Positions 1-8,920 are shown, counted from the first letter of the stretch. The stretch is DNA of 64,000 nucleotides from an uncultured Prevotellaceae bacterium (GCA_947169115.1 CAMVOK010000016.1:1-64000), one strand, 5' to 3'. The notes: generated by a model not told the origin, from the sequence alone. Translations and numbers: made by a program.

Positions 1-20
1 TGGTCATTCCAATTATTTGT

Positions 21-59
<39 letters not shown>

Positions 60-180
60 ATCAGTATATTAGCATAGAATCTGGGGCTTTCCCCGAGTGT
101 GTCCCCGTGTGGCTGTCTGGCCGTGCGGGGGCTGTTGTGTGTAGGTACAAATATTATTAACCTTTAATTATATTACAGCA

Positions 181-978
181 ATGAAAAAGAATCTTTGGAT
201 GGTGGCTGCCCTTGTGATGGGTATGGCCATGAGTGTGACACTGACATCATGCGGCGATGATGAAGAACCGACACCGACGCAGCAGAATAATGGGAACGGC
301 GGCAATGAACAAGGCACAGACAAATCTGGTGAGATAAATGGCCACAAGTATGTGGATTTAGGTTTGCCCTCTGGTACGTTGTGGGCAGAGTGCAACGTGG
401 GTGCCTCGAAGCCCGAGGAGTACGGCCTATTTTTTGCCTGGGGCGAGACGACGGGCTATACACGGGACACCGGCGACGGCCGTAAATTCGACTGGCCATC
501 GTACAAGTACAACAACGGCAGTGAAAACAATCTGACCAAGTACTGCAACGACAGCAGTCGTGGCTATAATGGCTTCACGGACTACCTGTTCGAACTCCTC
601 CCCGAGGACGATGCCGCCACGGCCAACTGGGGCACAAATTGGTGTATGCCGAGTTCAGTGCAGATTTCTGAACTCTTCAACCCCGAATACACCACCGTTA
701 CATGGACTACGCGTAACTGGAAATCTGGAAGATTGATAACGAGCAAGATGCCAGGTTACACAGACAAGAGCATTTTCCTGCCAGCCGCAGGGTATCGCAA
801 CGGTTCGTCGCTCGACGACTTTGCGGCTACGTGGGGCACGTACGGCAGGTACTGGTCGCGTACGCTTAACAAAGAATACTCGTGCGGTGCCAGGGCTTAT
901 TACTTCAGTTCGAGCCAAAAAGGTTGGGACGAATACAATCGTCACTATGGGAAATCTGTCCGCCCCGTGCGTAAATAG
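181..978 (+). CDS. Secreted lipoprotein with TIGR02145-like (Fib_succ_major-like) domain
   Basis: The 265-aa product begins with a lipoprotein signal peptide: a Lys pair, a hydrophobic core and the lipobox LTSC with Cys24. An acidic and Gln/Asn-rich linker follows. From about residue 58 the protein resembles the Fibrobacter-type major paralogous domain, with the motifs YVDLGLPSGTLW, FAWGET and a terminal SVRPVRK. It is probably anchored on the outer membrane or the cell surface. Its function is unknown. The domain is clearly paralogous to the N-terminal third of the 887-aa protein at 14882-17545, sharing for example RGYNGFTD/HGYNGFTD and EDDAAT. The ATG at 181 is supported by the signal peptide. 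The HU-like gene follows after 46 bp in the same direction, so the two may be co-transcribed. A (CT)16 tract sits upstream. Confidence 0.8.
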   Translation: MKKNLWMVAALVMGMAMSVTLTSCGDDEEPTPTQQNNGNGGNEQGTDKSGEINGHKYVDLGLPSGTLWAECNVGASKPEEYGLFFAWGETTGYTRDTGDGRKFDWPSYKYNNGSENNLTKYCNDSSRGYNGFTDYLFELLPEDDAATANWGTNWCMPSSVQISELFNPEYTTVTWTTRNWKSGRLITSKMPGYTDKSIFLPAAGYRNGSSLDDFAATWGTYGRYWSRTLNKEYSCGARAYYFSSSQKGWDEYNRHYGKSVRPVRK

Positions 979-1024
979 CATTTTTTAACTAACCTTATCA
1001 TTAACCTTTTAAATTTTTATTACT

Positions 1025-1513
1025 ATGCCGATATTTTATAACAAAGTTCGCAAGGTGGTGAATCCGAATGCCCGGGCTGGGCAAGAGATTGAGTACAAGT
1101 GGTTTCCGGTGGCGAAGGCTATCAGGAAGGCTACGCAGAAGGACATTGCGAAGTACATCTCGCGTGAGACTACACTGAACCCGAAGGAGGCAGAGATGGC
1201 CATTGCCATGCTGGCGGAGGCCACGGACTTCTACCTGAAGCAGGGCTACACAGTGAGTCTGGGTGACTGGGCTTCGTTCAACGTGACGCTGACGGCCAAG
1301 GGTTCGGCCTCGGAGAAGGACTGCGGTCCGGAGGATGTGACGAGGGTGGTGCCCCACTGCCGTTTCTCGAAGTCGTTTGTGAGCGAATTGCAGAATGACG
1401 TGACGTACCAGATTGGCACGTCGCTGGAGAGCGTGGGCAAGAGCAGCAGCTACTCGGAGGAGAACGAGGGCGGCGGCAGCGGCTCTGGCTCTGGCGGTGA
1501 GATTACGGAGTAG
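1025..1513 (+). CDS. HU family DNA-binding protein (HU-HIG type)
   Basis: This 162-aa protein has the start MPIFYNKVRKVVNP and a full HU/IHF-like body (about residues 25-125). It includes an N-terminal helix pair with KATQKDIAKYIS and the strand region around GYTVSLGDWASFNVTL. The C-terminal 25 residues are a Gly/Ser-rich, probably disordered tail (GGGSGSGSGG). This is the Bacteroidetes HU-HIG architecture, thought to bind DNA non-specifically or architecturally. Such genes occur in many copies per genome, often beside surface-protein genes, as here. The ATG at 1025 follows an AT-rich leader without a Shine-Dalgarno sequence, as is usual for this phylum. Confidence 0.88.
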   Translation: MPIFYNKVRKVVNPNARAGQEIEYKWFPVAKAIRKATQKDIAKYISRETTLNPKEAEMAIAMLAEATDFYLKQGYTVSLGDWASFNVTLTAKGSASEKDCGPEDVTRVVPHCRFSKSFVSELQNDVTYQIGTSLESVGKSSSYSEENEGGGSGSGSGGEITE

Positions 1514-1669
1514 GGAGGGAGGTTCCCTTTTTATGGTGGTGGGCAGTCCAAGCCGGGCTGCCCACCATTGTTGTCCGGTGGTTACCATCATCGGAGGCCG
1601 ATGGTCGGGAGCATCGCGCGAGGGTGGTGGGTAGGAAAATTCGGGATGATGGGAAACCGCCGTCGGGGT

Positions 1670-1801
1670 GTTTATAAGCACTCCGAAAACTCCTTATAAG
1701 GAGTTGTTGATTTCCTTATAAGGAGTTTGCAACTTCCTTATAAGCATTTGATGAAGTCCTTATAAGGAGTTTTTGTGTTCCTTATAAGGAGCTTTTGCGG
1801 T
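1670..1801. repeat. 22-bp-pitch tandem array of CCTTATAAGG palindromes
   Basis: The 10-bp palindrome CCTTATAAGG recurs with exact 22-bp spacing, starting at 1692, 1714, 1736 (last base changed), 1758 and 1780. A degenerate unit is in phase at 1670. The 12 bases between palindromes vary, although most begin with AG(T/C)TT. The array fills the gap between the convergent HU-like and outer-membrane protein genes (1514-1828); nothing else is seen in that gap. The pitch matches the arrays at 18815, 19030, 40123 and, nearly, 45188. Confidence 0.9.
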
Positions 1802-1828
1802 GCTCGGGAGCATGCTTTCGGGGGCTGC

Positions 1829-3058
1829 TCAGGAGCGTTTGCGAGTGAGGCGGAAAGAGGGGCAGACGCGCAGGTAGAGGCCGAAGCCGAAGGTGAGGGC
1901 TGACATGCCCTTGGAGTTGCAGTCGTAGAGGTCGAACTGGGCGCCCAGCCGGTATTGTGGGGTAAAGAGATAGCTGTAGCCGAGGGTGGCGTAGGCCGTG
2001 TGCATGCCGCGGAAGGTGAGGCCGGGGTTCTTCAGGCTGATGGTGCCGAAGAAGGGGGAGCCGAAGAGGTTGGCATACTGACGGGGGACGGCCACGTAGC
2101 CCAGTTCGGCATGGAGTCCGCGCAGCAGGGTGGCCGAGAGGGCGGTGTGGAGGGCGAAGCCCGTGGTGAAGGGCCAGAGGTTTCCCGACTGCTGCCAAGA
2201 GCCGAGGGCGTTGGCCTCGGCCCGCAGTTGGTTGAGCCGCGAGGTCGCACGGGGGCGATACGTCATGCGCAGACCCACGGAGCCGTTGCACAGCGTCTGC
2301 ACGCCCAGATTGGTTACGTCCTGCTCTCCGCCCCGGTGCTGGATGAGCATTCCGACGGGGGTCTCCCACTGAAGGGGACGCGATTTGTCGCGATTCCACA
2401 GGAGGGTGGCGTTCGTGCCCACGGTGAAGGCCTCCTGATGCGTGTCGAGGTCGAAGATGTAGCTCTGCCAGTTGAGCCAGAGGTCGAGGTGGATGCGCGG
2501 TCGGTCGAGCAGGAGCTGGAAACCCATTTCGGGGTCGGCAGAGAGGTTCTGCTCGGGGTTGTAGAGGGGCAGGACGAGCTGGTGGTTCTGTGCCCCGTAG
2601 ATGTCGCCCAGCACGATGGAGAGGTGACGGAAATCGGCCTGCGCACGCAGGTAGGGCAGGGCATGGATGCCGTGCTGGTATTGGTTGCCCTTCCACGTCG
2701 CGATGTCGTGGTAGGCATAGTTGGGGTAGCGGTTTGCCCCGTCGAAGAGCATGAGATGGGCACCCACTTCGAGGCGAATCTTCGATATCGGGTTGCAGGT
2801 GAGTTTCGGTTGCAGCCACGCCCCCGGCAGGGTGTAGCCCTTCATCACCTTCGAACTGTACTCGTTGTTCTGGAAGAAGGCCAAGGCGTTCACCTCAGCC
2901 CGCAGTGTGCCCACGTCGGTGGTGCCGATGCGGTAACGGTCGATGCAGAGCGAGTCCCACACCTGGGCGTGGAGCGATGAGGCCAGAAGAAGCAACCCCA
3001 TGCCCAAACTCCTCCAGAGGGAGAGGAGTATATCGTTTTGCCGTTTGCGCATATCCAT
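1829..3058 (-). CDS. Predicted outer-membrane beta-barrel protein
   Basis: The 409-aa product has a signal peptide (basic n-region, hydrophobic GMGLLLLASSLHA, cleavage probably before Gln32). The rest is rich in alternating aromatic and polar strands typical of a beta barrel. Several stretches end in aromatic residues, and the extreme C-terminus is basic (LRVCPSFRLTRKRS). No enzyme motif is visible. It resembles conserved Bacteroidales outer-membrane proteins of unknown function, and I do not recognise a named family. It lies downstream of the DedA gene with a 29-bp gap and may be the last gene of the long minus-strand run. The first Met is used; Met20 is possible but would shorten the n-region. 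Confidence 0.72.
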   Translation of the reverse strand: MDMRKRQNDILLSLWRSLGMGLLLLASSLHAQVWDSLCIDRYRIGTTDVGTLRAEVNALAFFQNNEYSSKVMKGYTLPGAWLQPKLTCNPISKIRLEVGAHLMLFDGANRYPNYAYHDIATWKGNQYQHGIHALPYLRAQADFRHLSIVLGDIYGAQNHQLVLPLYNPEQNLSADPEMGFQLLLDRPRIHLDLWLNWQSYIFDLDTHQEAFTVGTNATLLWNRDKSRPLQWETPVGMLIQHRGGEQDVTNLGVQTLCNGSVGLRMTYRPRATSRLNQLRAEANALGSWQQSGNLWPFTTGFALHTALSATLLRGLHAELGYVAVPRQYANLFGSPFFGTISLKNPGLTFRGMHTAYATLGYSYLFTPQYRLGAQFDLYDCNSKGMSALTFGFGLYLRVCPSFRLTRKRS

Positions 3059-3087
3059 GTTCGTAAGAAGTACCGTGCTTGTGGTGA

Positions 3088-3744
3088 CTACAGCTCTCCC
3101 TCGGGAGAGGTTTGGGAGTGGGGTCGCATACCTTTATATATAAGGTAGATGACCACGGCAGCACCGAGGGCGAGCATGGCGACCTTCAGATAGACGGCAT
3201 ACTCGGCCACCTTCGTGTCGAGTTCCTCGTAGGGGACAACGCTGGCCAGGTAGTAGCCGATGGCAGCCAGAATGCTGTTCCACAGGCCGGCACCCAGCGA
3301 GGTGTATAGGACGAAGCGCCCCAGTCCCATGCGCGACAGACCAGCCGGAATGCTGATGAGCTGACGCACGGCGGGCACCAGGCGACCCACGAACGTGCCG
3401 ATGGCTCCGTGGCGGTCGAAGTATTCCTCGGCCACCCTCACCTTCGCCTCGTCGATGAGGCACAGGTGCCCCCAACGGCTATTGGCAAACCGATAGACGA
3501 TGGGGCGGCCCAGATAGAGGGCCAGAAAGTAGTTGACCAAGGCCCCCACGATGGCTCCCACCGTGGCACACACCACAACCAGGAAAACATTCAGCCCGTT
3601 GCCGCTCGCCGCCAGATAGGCAGCCGGAGGCACCACCACCTCGCTGGGAAACGGGATGAAACTGCTCTCGATGGCCATCAGCAACGTGATGACCCAGTAA
3701 TTAAGGTGCTCAAGGCACCAAGCTATAAATGGTAAATTTTGCAT
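3088..3744 (-). CDS. DedA family (VTT/SNARE-associated domain) membrane protein
   Basis: This 218-aa integral membrane protein has the DedA hallmarks: the re-entrant segment around FIPFPSEVVVPPAAYLA near residue 31 and the motif VGRLVPAVRQLISIPAGLSRMG near residue 120. C-terminal transmembrane helices follow. DedA proteins are linked to membrane homeostasis, and some members flip undecaprenyl phosphate or phosphatidylethanolamine. The substrate here cannot be told from sequence. The last 11 residues (about PHSQTSPEGEL) are encoded by a C-rich palindromic repeat and are probably an acquired extension. The gene is followed at 29 bp by the outer-membrane protein gene. Confidence 0.93.
   Translation of the reverse strand: MQNLPFIAWCLEHLNYWVITLLMAIESSFIPFPSEVVVPPAAYLAASGNGLNVFLVVVCATVGAIVGALVNYFLALYLGRPIVYRFANSRWGHLCLIDEAKVRVAEEYFDRHGAIGTFVGRLVPAVRQLISIPAGLSRMGLGRFVLYTSLGAGLWNSILAAIGYYLASVVPYEELDTKVAEYAVYLKVAMLALGAAVVIYLIYKGMRPHSQTSPEGEL
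3095..3124. repeat. C-rich palindromic element, copy forming the DedA C-terminus
   Basis: The hairpin core CTCTCCCTCGGGAGAG is followed by a G-rich arm (TTTGGGAGTGGGG). On the minus strand it reads in frame as the end of the DedA protein and finishes two codons before the stop. It belongs to the same family as the copies at 3769, 8850, 13734, 13822, 46235, 50791, 57659 and 58009. Confidence 0.8.
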
Positions 3745-3768
3745 ATCAAATCTTTATTCCTAAATGAG

Positions 3769-3800
3769 CCCACCCCGGCCCTCCCTGGGGAGGGAGAAAA
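3769..3800. repeat. C-rich palindromic element (intergenic copy)
   Basis: The palindrome CTCCCTGGGGAGGGAG is preceded by CCCACCCCGGCC. It lies between the glycosyltransferase stop and the dedA start. On the minus strand it could fold as a hairpin in the mRNA leader. It is an intergenic copy of the element also found inside genes. Confidence 0.8.
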
Positions 3801-3801
3801 G

Positions 3802-3845
3802 CCTTAAACCCTTAAACTTTTAAACCCTTAAACTTTTAAACCCTT
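3802..3845. repeat. Low-complexity slippage repeat (CCCTTAAACTTTTAAA)
   Basis: Units of about 8 and 16 bp built from CCTTAAA and CTTTTAAA repeat directly after the palindromic element, between the glycosyltransferase and dedA. Comparable low-complexity spacers sit at many gene junctions in this window. Confidence 0.8.
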
Positions 3846-3849
3846 ATTT

Positions 3850-4899
3850 TCAGAACGCTTTCTTTCTAAACGTTTGTTGCTTCGTAAACAACCATTGCAG
3901 CCAAGCCGTGCCGTCCCACCAGGGAACAAGATGGAGCAGGGGGATGTAGGCAAACGGGAAATGCTCTCCCGTGGCCTTCAGTCGTTTGTTGAAACTATAG
4001 GTTAATGTCAGGTTATAAAGAATCCACAACACGGCAACAGCAATTGCAATGGCATCGTGATGACGATAAACGGCCCAGCCAATGCCCATAGCAGCTCCCA
4101 ATGTCGGCAACCACACCGAAAGCACCCTGCCCAGATACCCCATGCGATAGAGCAGGCTGCGCTTGAAGTGGCGGCGAGTCTCCATGAAGAACAGCCTTTC
4201 CTCATTCCACCAACTGCGGTAGCGCGGTGTCTCCTGCAACATGCGTGCCTCGGGATGGAGGCAGACAACCGTGTTCCGACGACGGCTGTGGCGGTTGACC
4301 ATAATGTCCGTTGCCCCCATCATGAGGTTGGCATCGTCGGCAAATCCCCGATGCTCCAGGAACAGGGAACGCCGATAGCAGAGGTTGGTTCCGTCACAGC
4401 GGTATGCCCCATGTTTCTGGGCAAAAGACAGGTTGAGCTGCTGCTGCCAGGCATGGAAGAAACGGCACCGCAGGCCGTGCCATCCCTTTCCGCCCACCCA
4501 GAGCGTGCTGCCCAGGACGATTTCCGTCGCCTCCCGTTCCATGCAACATTCACCCATACGGCTCAGCCAGTTGACCGAAGCCGGTTGGCTGTTGGCATCC
4601 GTAAGCACGACCCAGTCGTAGCTGGCCGCGCGGATGCCCAGCGTCAGAGCCAGACGCACGGGACTGATGTCGCGAGCCGTGGGCGGAATCTGTATGGTAT
4701 GGAGACAAGGGTATCTCTTCGCCATCTGTTCCAGCAGGGACAGGGTTTCGTCGGTGCTGTTCATGTCCACGACGATGACCTCAAAGTCTGCCGGATAGTC
4801 CTGTTGCAGAACCATGGGCAGATGCTCTTGCAGGGCATCGTGCTGCTCGTGAGTCGTGATGACGACACTCAGCGATGGAAGAACCTTGGCGTCAGACAT
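3850..4899 (-). CDS. Family 2 glycosyltransferase, membrane-associated
   Basis: The 349-aa protein has a GT-A glycosyltransferase domain (about residues 8-240). It starts with LSVVITTHEQHDAL and contains the nucleotide-binding DMNSTDETLSLL segment and a likely metal-binding DAN (LTDANSQP). Two C-terminal hydrophobic segments (around GYLGRVLSVWLPTLG and AIAIAVAVLWILYN) probably anchor it to the inner membrane. Donor and acceptor are not predictable. Its ATG overlaps the lysA stop by one base (TGATG), so it is translationally coupled to lysA, although no functional link to lysine synthesis is apparent. Confidence 0.87.
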   Translation of the reverse strand: MSDAKVLPSLSVVITTHEQHDALQEHLPMVLQQDYPADFEVIVVDMNSTDETLSLLEQMAKRYPCLHTIQIPPTARDISPVRLALTLGIRAASYDWVVLTDANSQPASVNWLSRMGECCMEREATEIVLGSTLWVGGKGWHGLRCRFFHAWQQQLNLSFAQKHGAYRCDGTNLCYRRSLFLEHRGFADDANLMMGATDIMVNRHSRRRNTVVCLHPEARMLQETPRYRSWWNEERLFFMETRRHFKRSLLYRMGYLGRVLSVWLPTLGAAMGIGWAVYRHHDAIAIAVAVLWILYNLTLTYSFNKRLKATGEHFPFAYIPLLHLVPWWDGTAWLQWLFTKQQTFRKKAF

Positions 4900-6044
4900 C
4901 AGAAATCCTCGTTTGTGTATCCTTTTGGTAATGGACGGCAGTTGTAGCCCGAAGCCATAATCTCACCGTAGGCTCCTGCACTGCGCAGGGCTACGAGGTC
5001 GCCTCGGTGGGTGACGGGCAGCGTATAGTTCTTCACAAATACGTCGCTGCTCTCGCATATCGGACCCACCACGTCGTAGCATTCCTTGCCTTCCTGCGAA
5101 GTCAGGTTCTCCACCTTGTGGTAGGCATCGTAGAGCGCAGGGCGTATGAGGTCGGTCATGCCGGCATCGATGATGACAAACTTCTTCACGGCTCCCTGCT
5201 TGATGTACAGCACACGGCTGATGAGACTACCGCACTGTCCGACAATGGAACGGCCAAGCTCGAAGTGGAGCTGCTGACCCTTGCGCAACTGAAGGTATTG
5301 GTTGAAGGTGCTGAAGTAAGCCTTGAAGTCGGGAATCGGATGCTCATCGGGTTGCTTGTAGTCGATGCCAAGACCGCCGCCCACATTGATGTGCGGGAGC
5401 ACAATGCCATAGCTCTCCAGCGTCTCCTGCAGTTCGTTGATGCGGAGGCTGAGGGTGGCAAAGTCGTCCATCTCCAGTATCTGGCTGCCAATGTGGAAAT
5501 GCAGACCAATGCACTCCACGTTGGTCATCTCACGGGTCTTCATCACCACGTCAACCATATCCTCCATGGCAATGCCAAACTTGTTTTCGGCCAGACCCGT
5601 CGTGATGTTGTCGTGAGTATGGGCACCCACGTTGGGATTGATGCGGAAGGCAACCTGAGCCGTTTTCCCCAGTTTCCGAGCCAGTTCGTTGATGACCTCC
5701 AACTCGGGAATGCTCTCTACGTTGAAACAGAAGATTCCGGCCTTCAGTCCCAGTTCAATCTCCCAGTCGCTCTTGCCCACACCGGCATACACAATCCGAT
5801 GGGCCGGGAAACCAGCATCCAGACAGGCTTGAATCTCGCCGCCACTGACACAGTCGGCACCAAGACCAGCCTGCGTGATGTGGTGGAGCACTTTGGGGGT
5901 TGTACAAGCCTTCACGGCATAATGGACATGCTGGTTGGGACGAAGCTCGCGCTTGATGGCTTCCAGTGTCTCGTCCAGCAGGACTGTGTCGTAGTAGTAG
6001 AAGGGGGTTCGCAGGGAACGGAACTTCTCTATAGGAAAACTCAT
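4899..6044 (-). CDS. lysA: Diaminopimelate decarboxylase
   Basis: This 381-aa PLP enzyme catalyses the last step of lysine synthesis, decarboxylation of meso-diaminopimelate. It has the alanine racemase-like barrel with the Schiff-base lysine in HYAVKA (Lys45). Other landmarks are the phosphate-binding NVGGGLGID, ELGRSIVG, and the substrate-binding CESSD that contributes across the dimer interface. The length fits the shorter Bacteroidetes form. It lies downstream of the aspartate kinase gene, the first step of the same pathway, separated by a polypyrimidine slippage repeat. Start and stop are well supported. Confidence 0.97.
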   Translation of the reverse strand: MSFPIEKFRSLRTPFYYYDTVLLDETLEAIKRELRPNQHVHYAVKACTTPKVLHHITQAGLGADCVSGGEIQACLDAGFPAHRIVYAGVGKSDWEIELGLKAGIFCFNVESIPELEVINELARKLGKTAQVAFRINPNVGAHTHDNITTGLAENKFGIAMEDMVDVVMKTREMTNVECIGLHFHIGSQILEMDDFATLSLRINELQETLESYGIVLPHINVGGGLGIDYKQPDEHPIPDFKAYFSTFNQYLQLRKGQQLHFELGRSIVGQCGSLISRVLYIKQGAVKKFVIIDAGMTDLIRPALYDAYHKVENLTSQEGKECYDVVGPICESSDVFVKNYTLPVTHRGDLVALRSAGAYGEIMASGYNCRPLPKGYTNEDF

Positions 6045-6056
6045 AATGTCAAATAT

Positions 6057-6131
6057 TCATTTTTCACTTCTCACTCTTCACTTCTCACTCTTCACTTCTC
6101 ACTTCTCTTCTCTCTTCTCTCTTCTCTCTCT
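6057..6131. repeat. Slippage repeat (CACTTCT/CACTCTT)n
   Basis: The gap between lysC and lysA is filled by units of TTCACTTCTCACTC that decay into TTCTCTCTTC. On the transcribed strand it is a GA-rich leader directly upstream of lysA. It resembles the repeats at 19215-19360 and 23360-23420. Confidence 0.85.
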
Positions 6132-7460
6132 CTACCCCTTAAACAGCGTTTCGCTAAGGGCCTGTAACGTGCGCTTCTTGTCTTCGGCTTTCACCAGGAA
6201 CGAAATGTTGTAGTTGCTGCCACCGTAGCTAATCATGCGTACGGGAATCTTCTTCACGGCCATGCAGGCACGAGTCTCGAAGCCCACGTTGCCGCTGGCC
6301 AGGTCGCCTACCACGCATACGATGCACATGCCGTCGTCAACCTCCACCGTGCCGTACTTCTTCAACTCGTTCACGATGTCGCTCAAGTGGGCACGGTTGT
6401 CGATGGTAACGCTAACACCCACCTCGCTGGTGCAAATCATGTCGATGCTGGTCTTGTACTGCTCGAATATCTCGAACACCTTGCGCAGGAAACCGTATGC
6501 CAGCAACATGCGTGACGACTGGATTTGTATGCAGGTGATGTTATCCTTGGCAGCTACGGCCTTGATGGTTCCACGTTGGATTTCGTTGTTGATGATGGTG
6601 CCTGGAGCTGTCGGGTCCATGGTATTCAGCAGACGCACGGGTACGCCGGCAAACTTGGCAGGTTGTATGCAGGTGGGGTGGAGTATCTTGGCACCGAAGT
6701 AGGCCAATTCGGCAGCCTCTTCAAAATAGAGTTGGCGCACGGGCTCAGTGTGGTCCACGATGCGCGGGTCGTTGTTGTGCATGCCGTCGATATCGGTCCA
6801 TATCTGAATCTCGTCCGTCTGCAAGGCAGCACCAATGAGGCAGGCCGTGTAGTCGCTTCCGCCACGTTGCAGGTTATCTACTTCGCCTTGTGAATTGCGG
6901 CAGATGAAACCCTGCGTGATATAGATGTCGTAGTCGGCGTGCTCTCTGAGTTTCTTGACGGTGGCTTCACGTATGTAGTTGAAGTCGGGCTCTCCGTTCT
7001 CGTCGGTACGCACGATGTCAAGGGCAGACAACAACAGCACTTTTCTGCCTTGCTCCAGCAGGTAGTTGGTAACCATAGTTGTGCTGAGGATTTCGCCCTG
7101 TGCCAGAATTATCTTTTCTTCAGCGGAACTGAAGGTGGGGGCATACTTGGTGAACGAACGGATGTACTGGAATTTCTCGTGCAGGAACTCTATCGTCTTG
7201 TCACGGTAGGCTTGTGTGCTATACAATTCGTCAACATGGGCGAGGTATTTTTGTTCCAGTTGGTTGATGACTGTGCTTGCCCCTTCGGGATTATTCTTAT
7301 AGAGATAGTCGGAGATTTCCACCAAGGTGTTGGTGGTTCCGCTCATAGCAGACAGTACCACGAAAGATTGTTCGCCCTCGGCGGGGTTGAAAATCTGGGT
7401 AACCTCTTTCATTCGTTGTGGCGAACCGACACTGGTACCGCCGAATTTCATAACTTTCAT
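6132..7460 (-). CDS. lysC: Aspartate kinase, monofunctional
   Basis: The 442-aa enzyme phosphorylates aspartate as the entry step to lysine, threonine and methionine synthesis. The kinase domain opens with KFGGTSVGS and contains a TDIDGM and ADP-site region near residue 217. Two C-terminal ACT-like regulatory domains follow (from about residue 310, with TSIDMICTSEVGVSVTID). These normally bind the feedback inhibitor, typically lysine or threonine. No homoserine dehydrogenase domain is fused. It is transcribed with the ftsE-like gene upstream and lysA downstream. The symbol lysC is by function; thrA-type naming is excluded by the lack of a fusion. Confidence 0.95.
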   Translation of the reverse strand: MKVMKFGGTSVGSPQRMKEVTQIFNPAEGEQSFVVLSAMSGTTNTLVEISDYLYKNNPEGASTVINQLEQKYLAHVDELYSTQAYRDKTIEFLHEKFQYIRSFTKYAPTFSSAEEKIILAQGEILSTTMVTNYLLEQGRKVLLLSALDIVRTDENGEPDFNYIREATVKKLREHADYDIYITQGFICRNSQGEVDNLQRGGSDYTACLIGAALQTDEIQIWTDIDGMHNNDPRIVDHTEPVRQLYFEEAAELAYFGAKILHPTCIQPAKFAGVPVRLLNTMDPTAPGTIINNEIQRGTIKAVAAKDNITCIQIQSSRMLLAYGFLRKVFEIFEQYKTSIDMICTSEVGVSVTIDNRAHLSDIVNELKKYGTVEVDDGMCIVCVVGDLASGNVGFETRACMAVKKIPVRMISYGGSNYNISFLVKAEDKKRTLQALSETLFKG

Positions 7461-7481
7461 TGTATTGGAGTATTTATGGGG

Positions 7482-8141
7482 TTATTCAATATTGATTTTT
7501 CCTTCGCGGCATCGCCATACGATGCCAGGGAACTGGGTCGGCCATTTCTCGTTGTGGGTGGTCATCACCACAGCTGTGCCTTGGTGACGAATCTCGTTGA
7601 GCAGTTCCATCACACGTGTACCGTTTTCGGCATCGAGGTTGGCCGTCGGCTCGTCGGCTAACAGCAGTTTGGGGTTGTTCAGCAGGGCACGGGCAATACA
7701 TACTCGTTGTTGCTCGCCTCCCGAGAGTTCGTAAGGCATGTGACGGGTTTTGTCGGGCAGTCCCACCTGTTCCAGCACTTCTATGATGCGTTGCTCGCGT
7801 TCTATCTTCTTCTTCCATCCTGTGGCACGAAGCACGAAATCGAGATTCTCGTCAATGGTGCGGTCGCGCAGAAGCTGGAAGTCTTGGAATATGATACCCA
7901 GCTGGCGACGGAGTTTTGGCAGTTTGCTGGCCTTCATGCGAGTCATGTCGAAGTCAAGAACTTTGGCTTCGCCTGATGCGATGGGCAGCTCGCCATAGAT
8001 ACTTTTTAGCAGAGAAGTCTTGCCACAACCCACTTCACCGAGAATGTATATGAATTGTCCCTCTTCGATATTGAGGTTAAGCTCTGAAAGCACAGGTCTC
8101 TCGTCCTGGCAGAGCTGAACTTGTTCGTATTTTGCTAACAC
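7482..8141 (-). CDS. ftsE: FtsE-like ABC transporter ATP-binding protein
   Basis: This 219-aa ABC ATPase has a Walker A motif GEVGCGKT (about residues 35-42), a Q-loop (IIFQDFQLL), the signature LSGGEQQR and a Walker [13 protein letters not shown]. It is closest in pattern to FtsE, the ATPase that works with FtsX at the division site to control peptidoglycan hydrolases. No ftsX is adjacent in this window. In Bacteroidetes ftsE is commonly separated from ftsX, so the assignment is probable rather than certain; a LolD-type exporter is the alternative. It uses a GTG start and lies 21 bp from lysC. Confidence 0.8.
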   Translation of the reverse strand: MLAKYEQVQLCQDERPVLSELNLNIEEGQFIYILGEVGCGKTSLLKSIYGELPIASGEAKVLDFDMTRMKASKLPKLRRQLGIIFQDFQLLRDRTIDENLDFVLRATGWKKKIEREQRIIEVLEQVGLPDKTRHMPYELSGGEQQRVCIARALLNNPKLLLADEPTANLDAENGTRVMELLNEIRHQGTAVVMTTHNEKWPTQFPGIVWRCREGKINIE

Positions 8142-8184
8142 GTTTATTGCTTTTAATTAAGAATTAAGAGAGATGAATTAAGAA

Positions 8185-8832
8185 TTATTTCATTGTACCG
8201 GCGGCTTTGGCCTGTCGGCGCTGTTTGTCCCACTCGGGGTCGTGACGGCGGTGCAGTTCCTCGGCCACGTCCTCAATACGTAGTCCTTTGTCGGTCAGCA
8301 TAACGATGAGGTGGTAGAGTAGGTCGCTAGCCTCATAAACAAGTTGTCCGTTGGTGCCATTGGTCGCCTCGATGACGGTTTCCAGAGCCTCTTCGCCTAC
8401 CTTTTGAGCAATCTTGTTGATGCCTTGGCTGAAGAGTTTGGTGGTATATGACCCCTCGGGCATCTCCTTGTGACGTCTTTCAATAAAGTCGCTCAGTTCC
8501 GACAGGAAGAGTAGGGGATTGGTGACATTCTCCTCGCCCCAACAGGTATCGGCCCCGGTGTGGCAGGTAGGTCCATCTGGACGAGCCTTGATGAGCAGTG
8601 TGTCCTGGTCGCAGTCGTTCAGAATCTCCACAACGTTCAGGAAGTTCCCACTGGTTTCCCCTTTCGTCCATAACGTATTACGGCTACGGCTCCAGAATGT
8701 TACTTTGCCTGTCTCGACAGTCTTCTGATAGGCTTCTTCATTCATGAATCCGAGCATCAGAACCTTCTGTGTCACGGCATCTTGTATGATGGCAGGAACC
8801 AGTCCGTCCATTTTCTTGAAATCTATGGTCAT
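8185..8832 (-). CDS. hisI: Bifunctional phosphoribosyl-AMP cyclohydrolase / phosphoribosyl-ATP pyrophosphatase
   Basis: The product (215 aa from the ATG chosen here) catalyses steps 2 and 3 of histidine synthesis. The N-terminal cyclohydrolase half has the metal-binding set around NDCDQDTLLIKARPDG and TCHTG. The C-terminal half is a MazG-like pyrophosphohydrolase with KVGEEALETVIEA. The ORF track starts nine codons upstream (MERVFKRK), but those codons are read from a C-rich palindromic repeat, and MTIDFKKMDG is the natural family start. It is the last his gene of the hisH-A-F-IE cluster. Confidence 0.95.
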   Translation of the reverse strand: MTIDFKKMDGLVPAIIQDAVTQKVLMLGFMNEEAYQKTVETGKVTFWSRSRNTLWTKGETSGNFLNVVEILNDCDQDTLLIKARPDGPTCHTGADTCWGEENVTNPLLFLSELSDFIERRHKEMPEGSYTTKLFSQGINKIAQKVGEEALETVIEATNGTNGQLVYEASDLLYHLIVMLTDKGLRIEDVAEELHRRHDPEWDKQRRQAKAAGTMK

Positions 8833-8849
8833 AATCTTACGTTTAAAGA

Positions 8850-8920
8850 CCCTCTCCAAACCGCTCCCCTTATGGATAGGCTTTCTTTTTCCCCTTTGAG
8901 GGAGGGGGGTGAGGGGGCTA
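8850..8920. repeat. C-rich palindromic element, extended copy between hisF and hisIE
   Basis: Two C/G-rich blocks, CCCTCTCCAAACCGCTCCCC and CCCCTTTGAGGGAGGGGGG, bracket a pyrimidine spacer. They match the family at 13734, 50791 and 58009. The element supplies the spurious upstream ATG of hisIE and overlaps the hisF stop region. Confidence 0.75.

Noticed and set aside
1670-1801. Possible CRISPR array
   Set aside because: The repeats are only 10-14 bp, the spacers about 8-12 bp, the unit 22 bp, and no cas genes are present. The same reasoning applies to the other 22-23 bp arrays.
1955-2980. Long plus-strand ORF of 341 aa opposite the outer-membrane protein gene
   Set aside because: It is antisense to a gene with a signal peptide and good composition; the translated sequence is low in structure and has no known motifs. 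Other long antisense ORFs (5007-6167, 47030-47959, 41067-41903) were rejected for the same reason.
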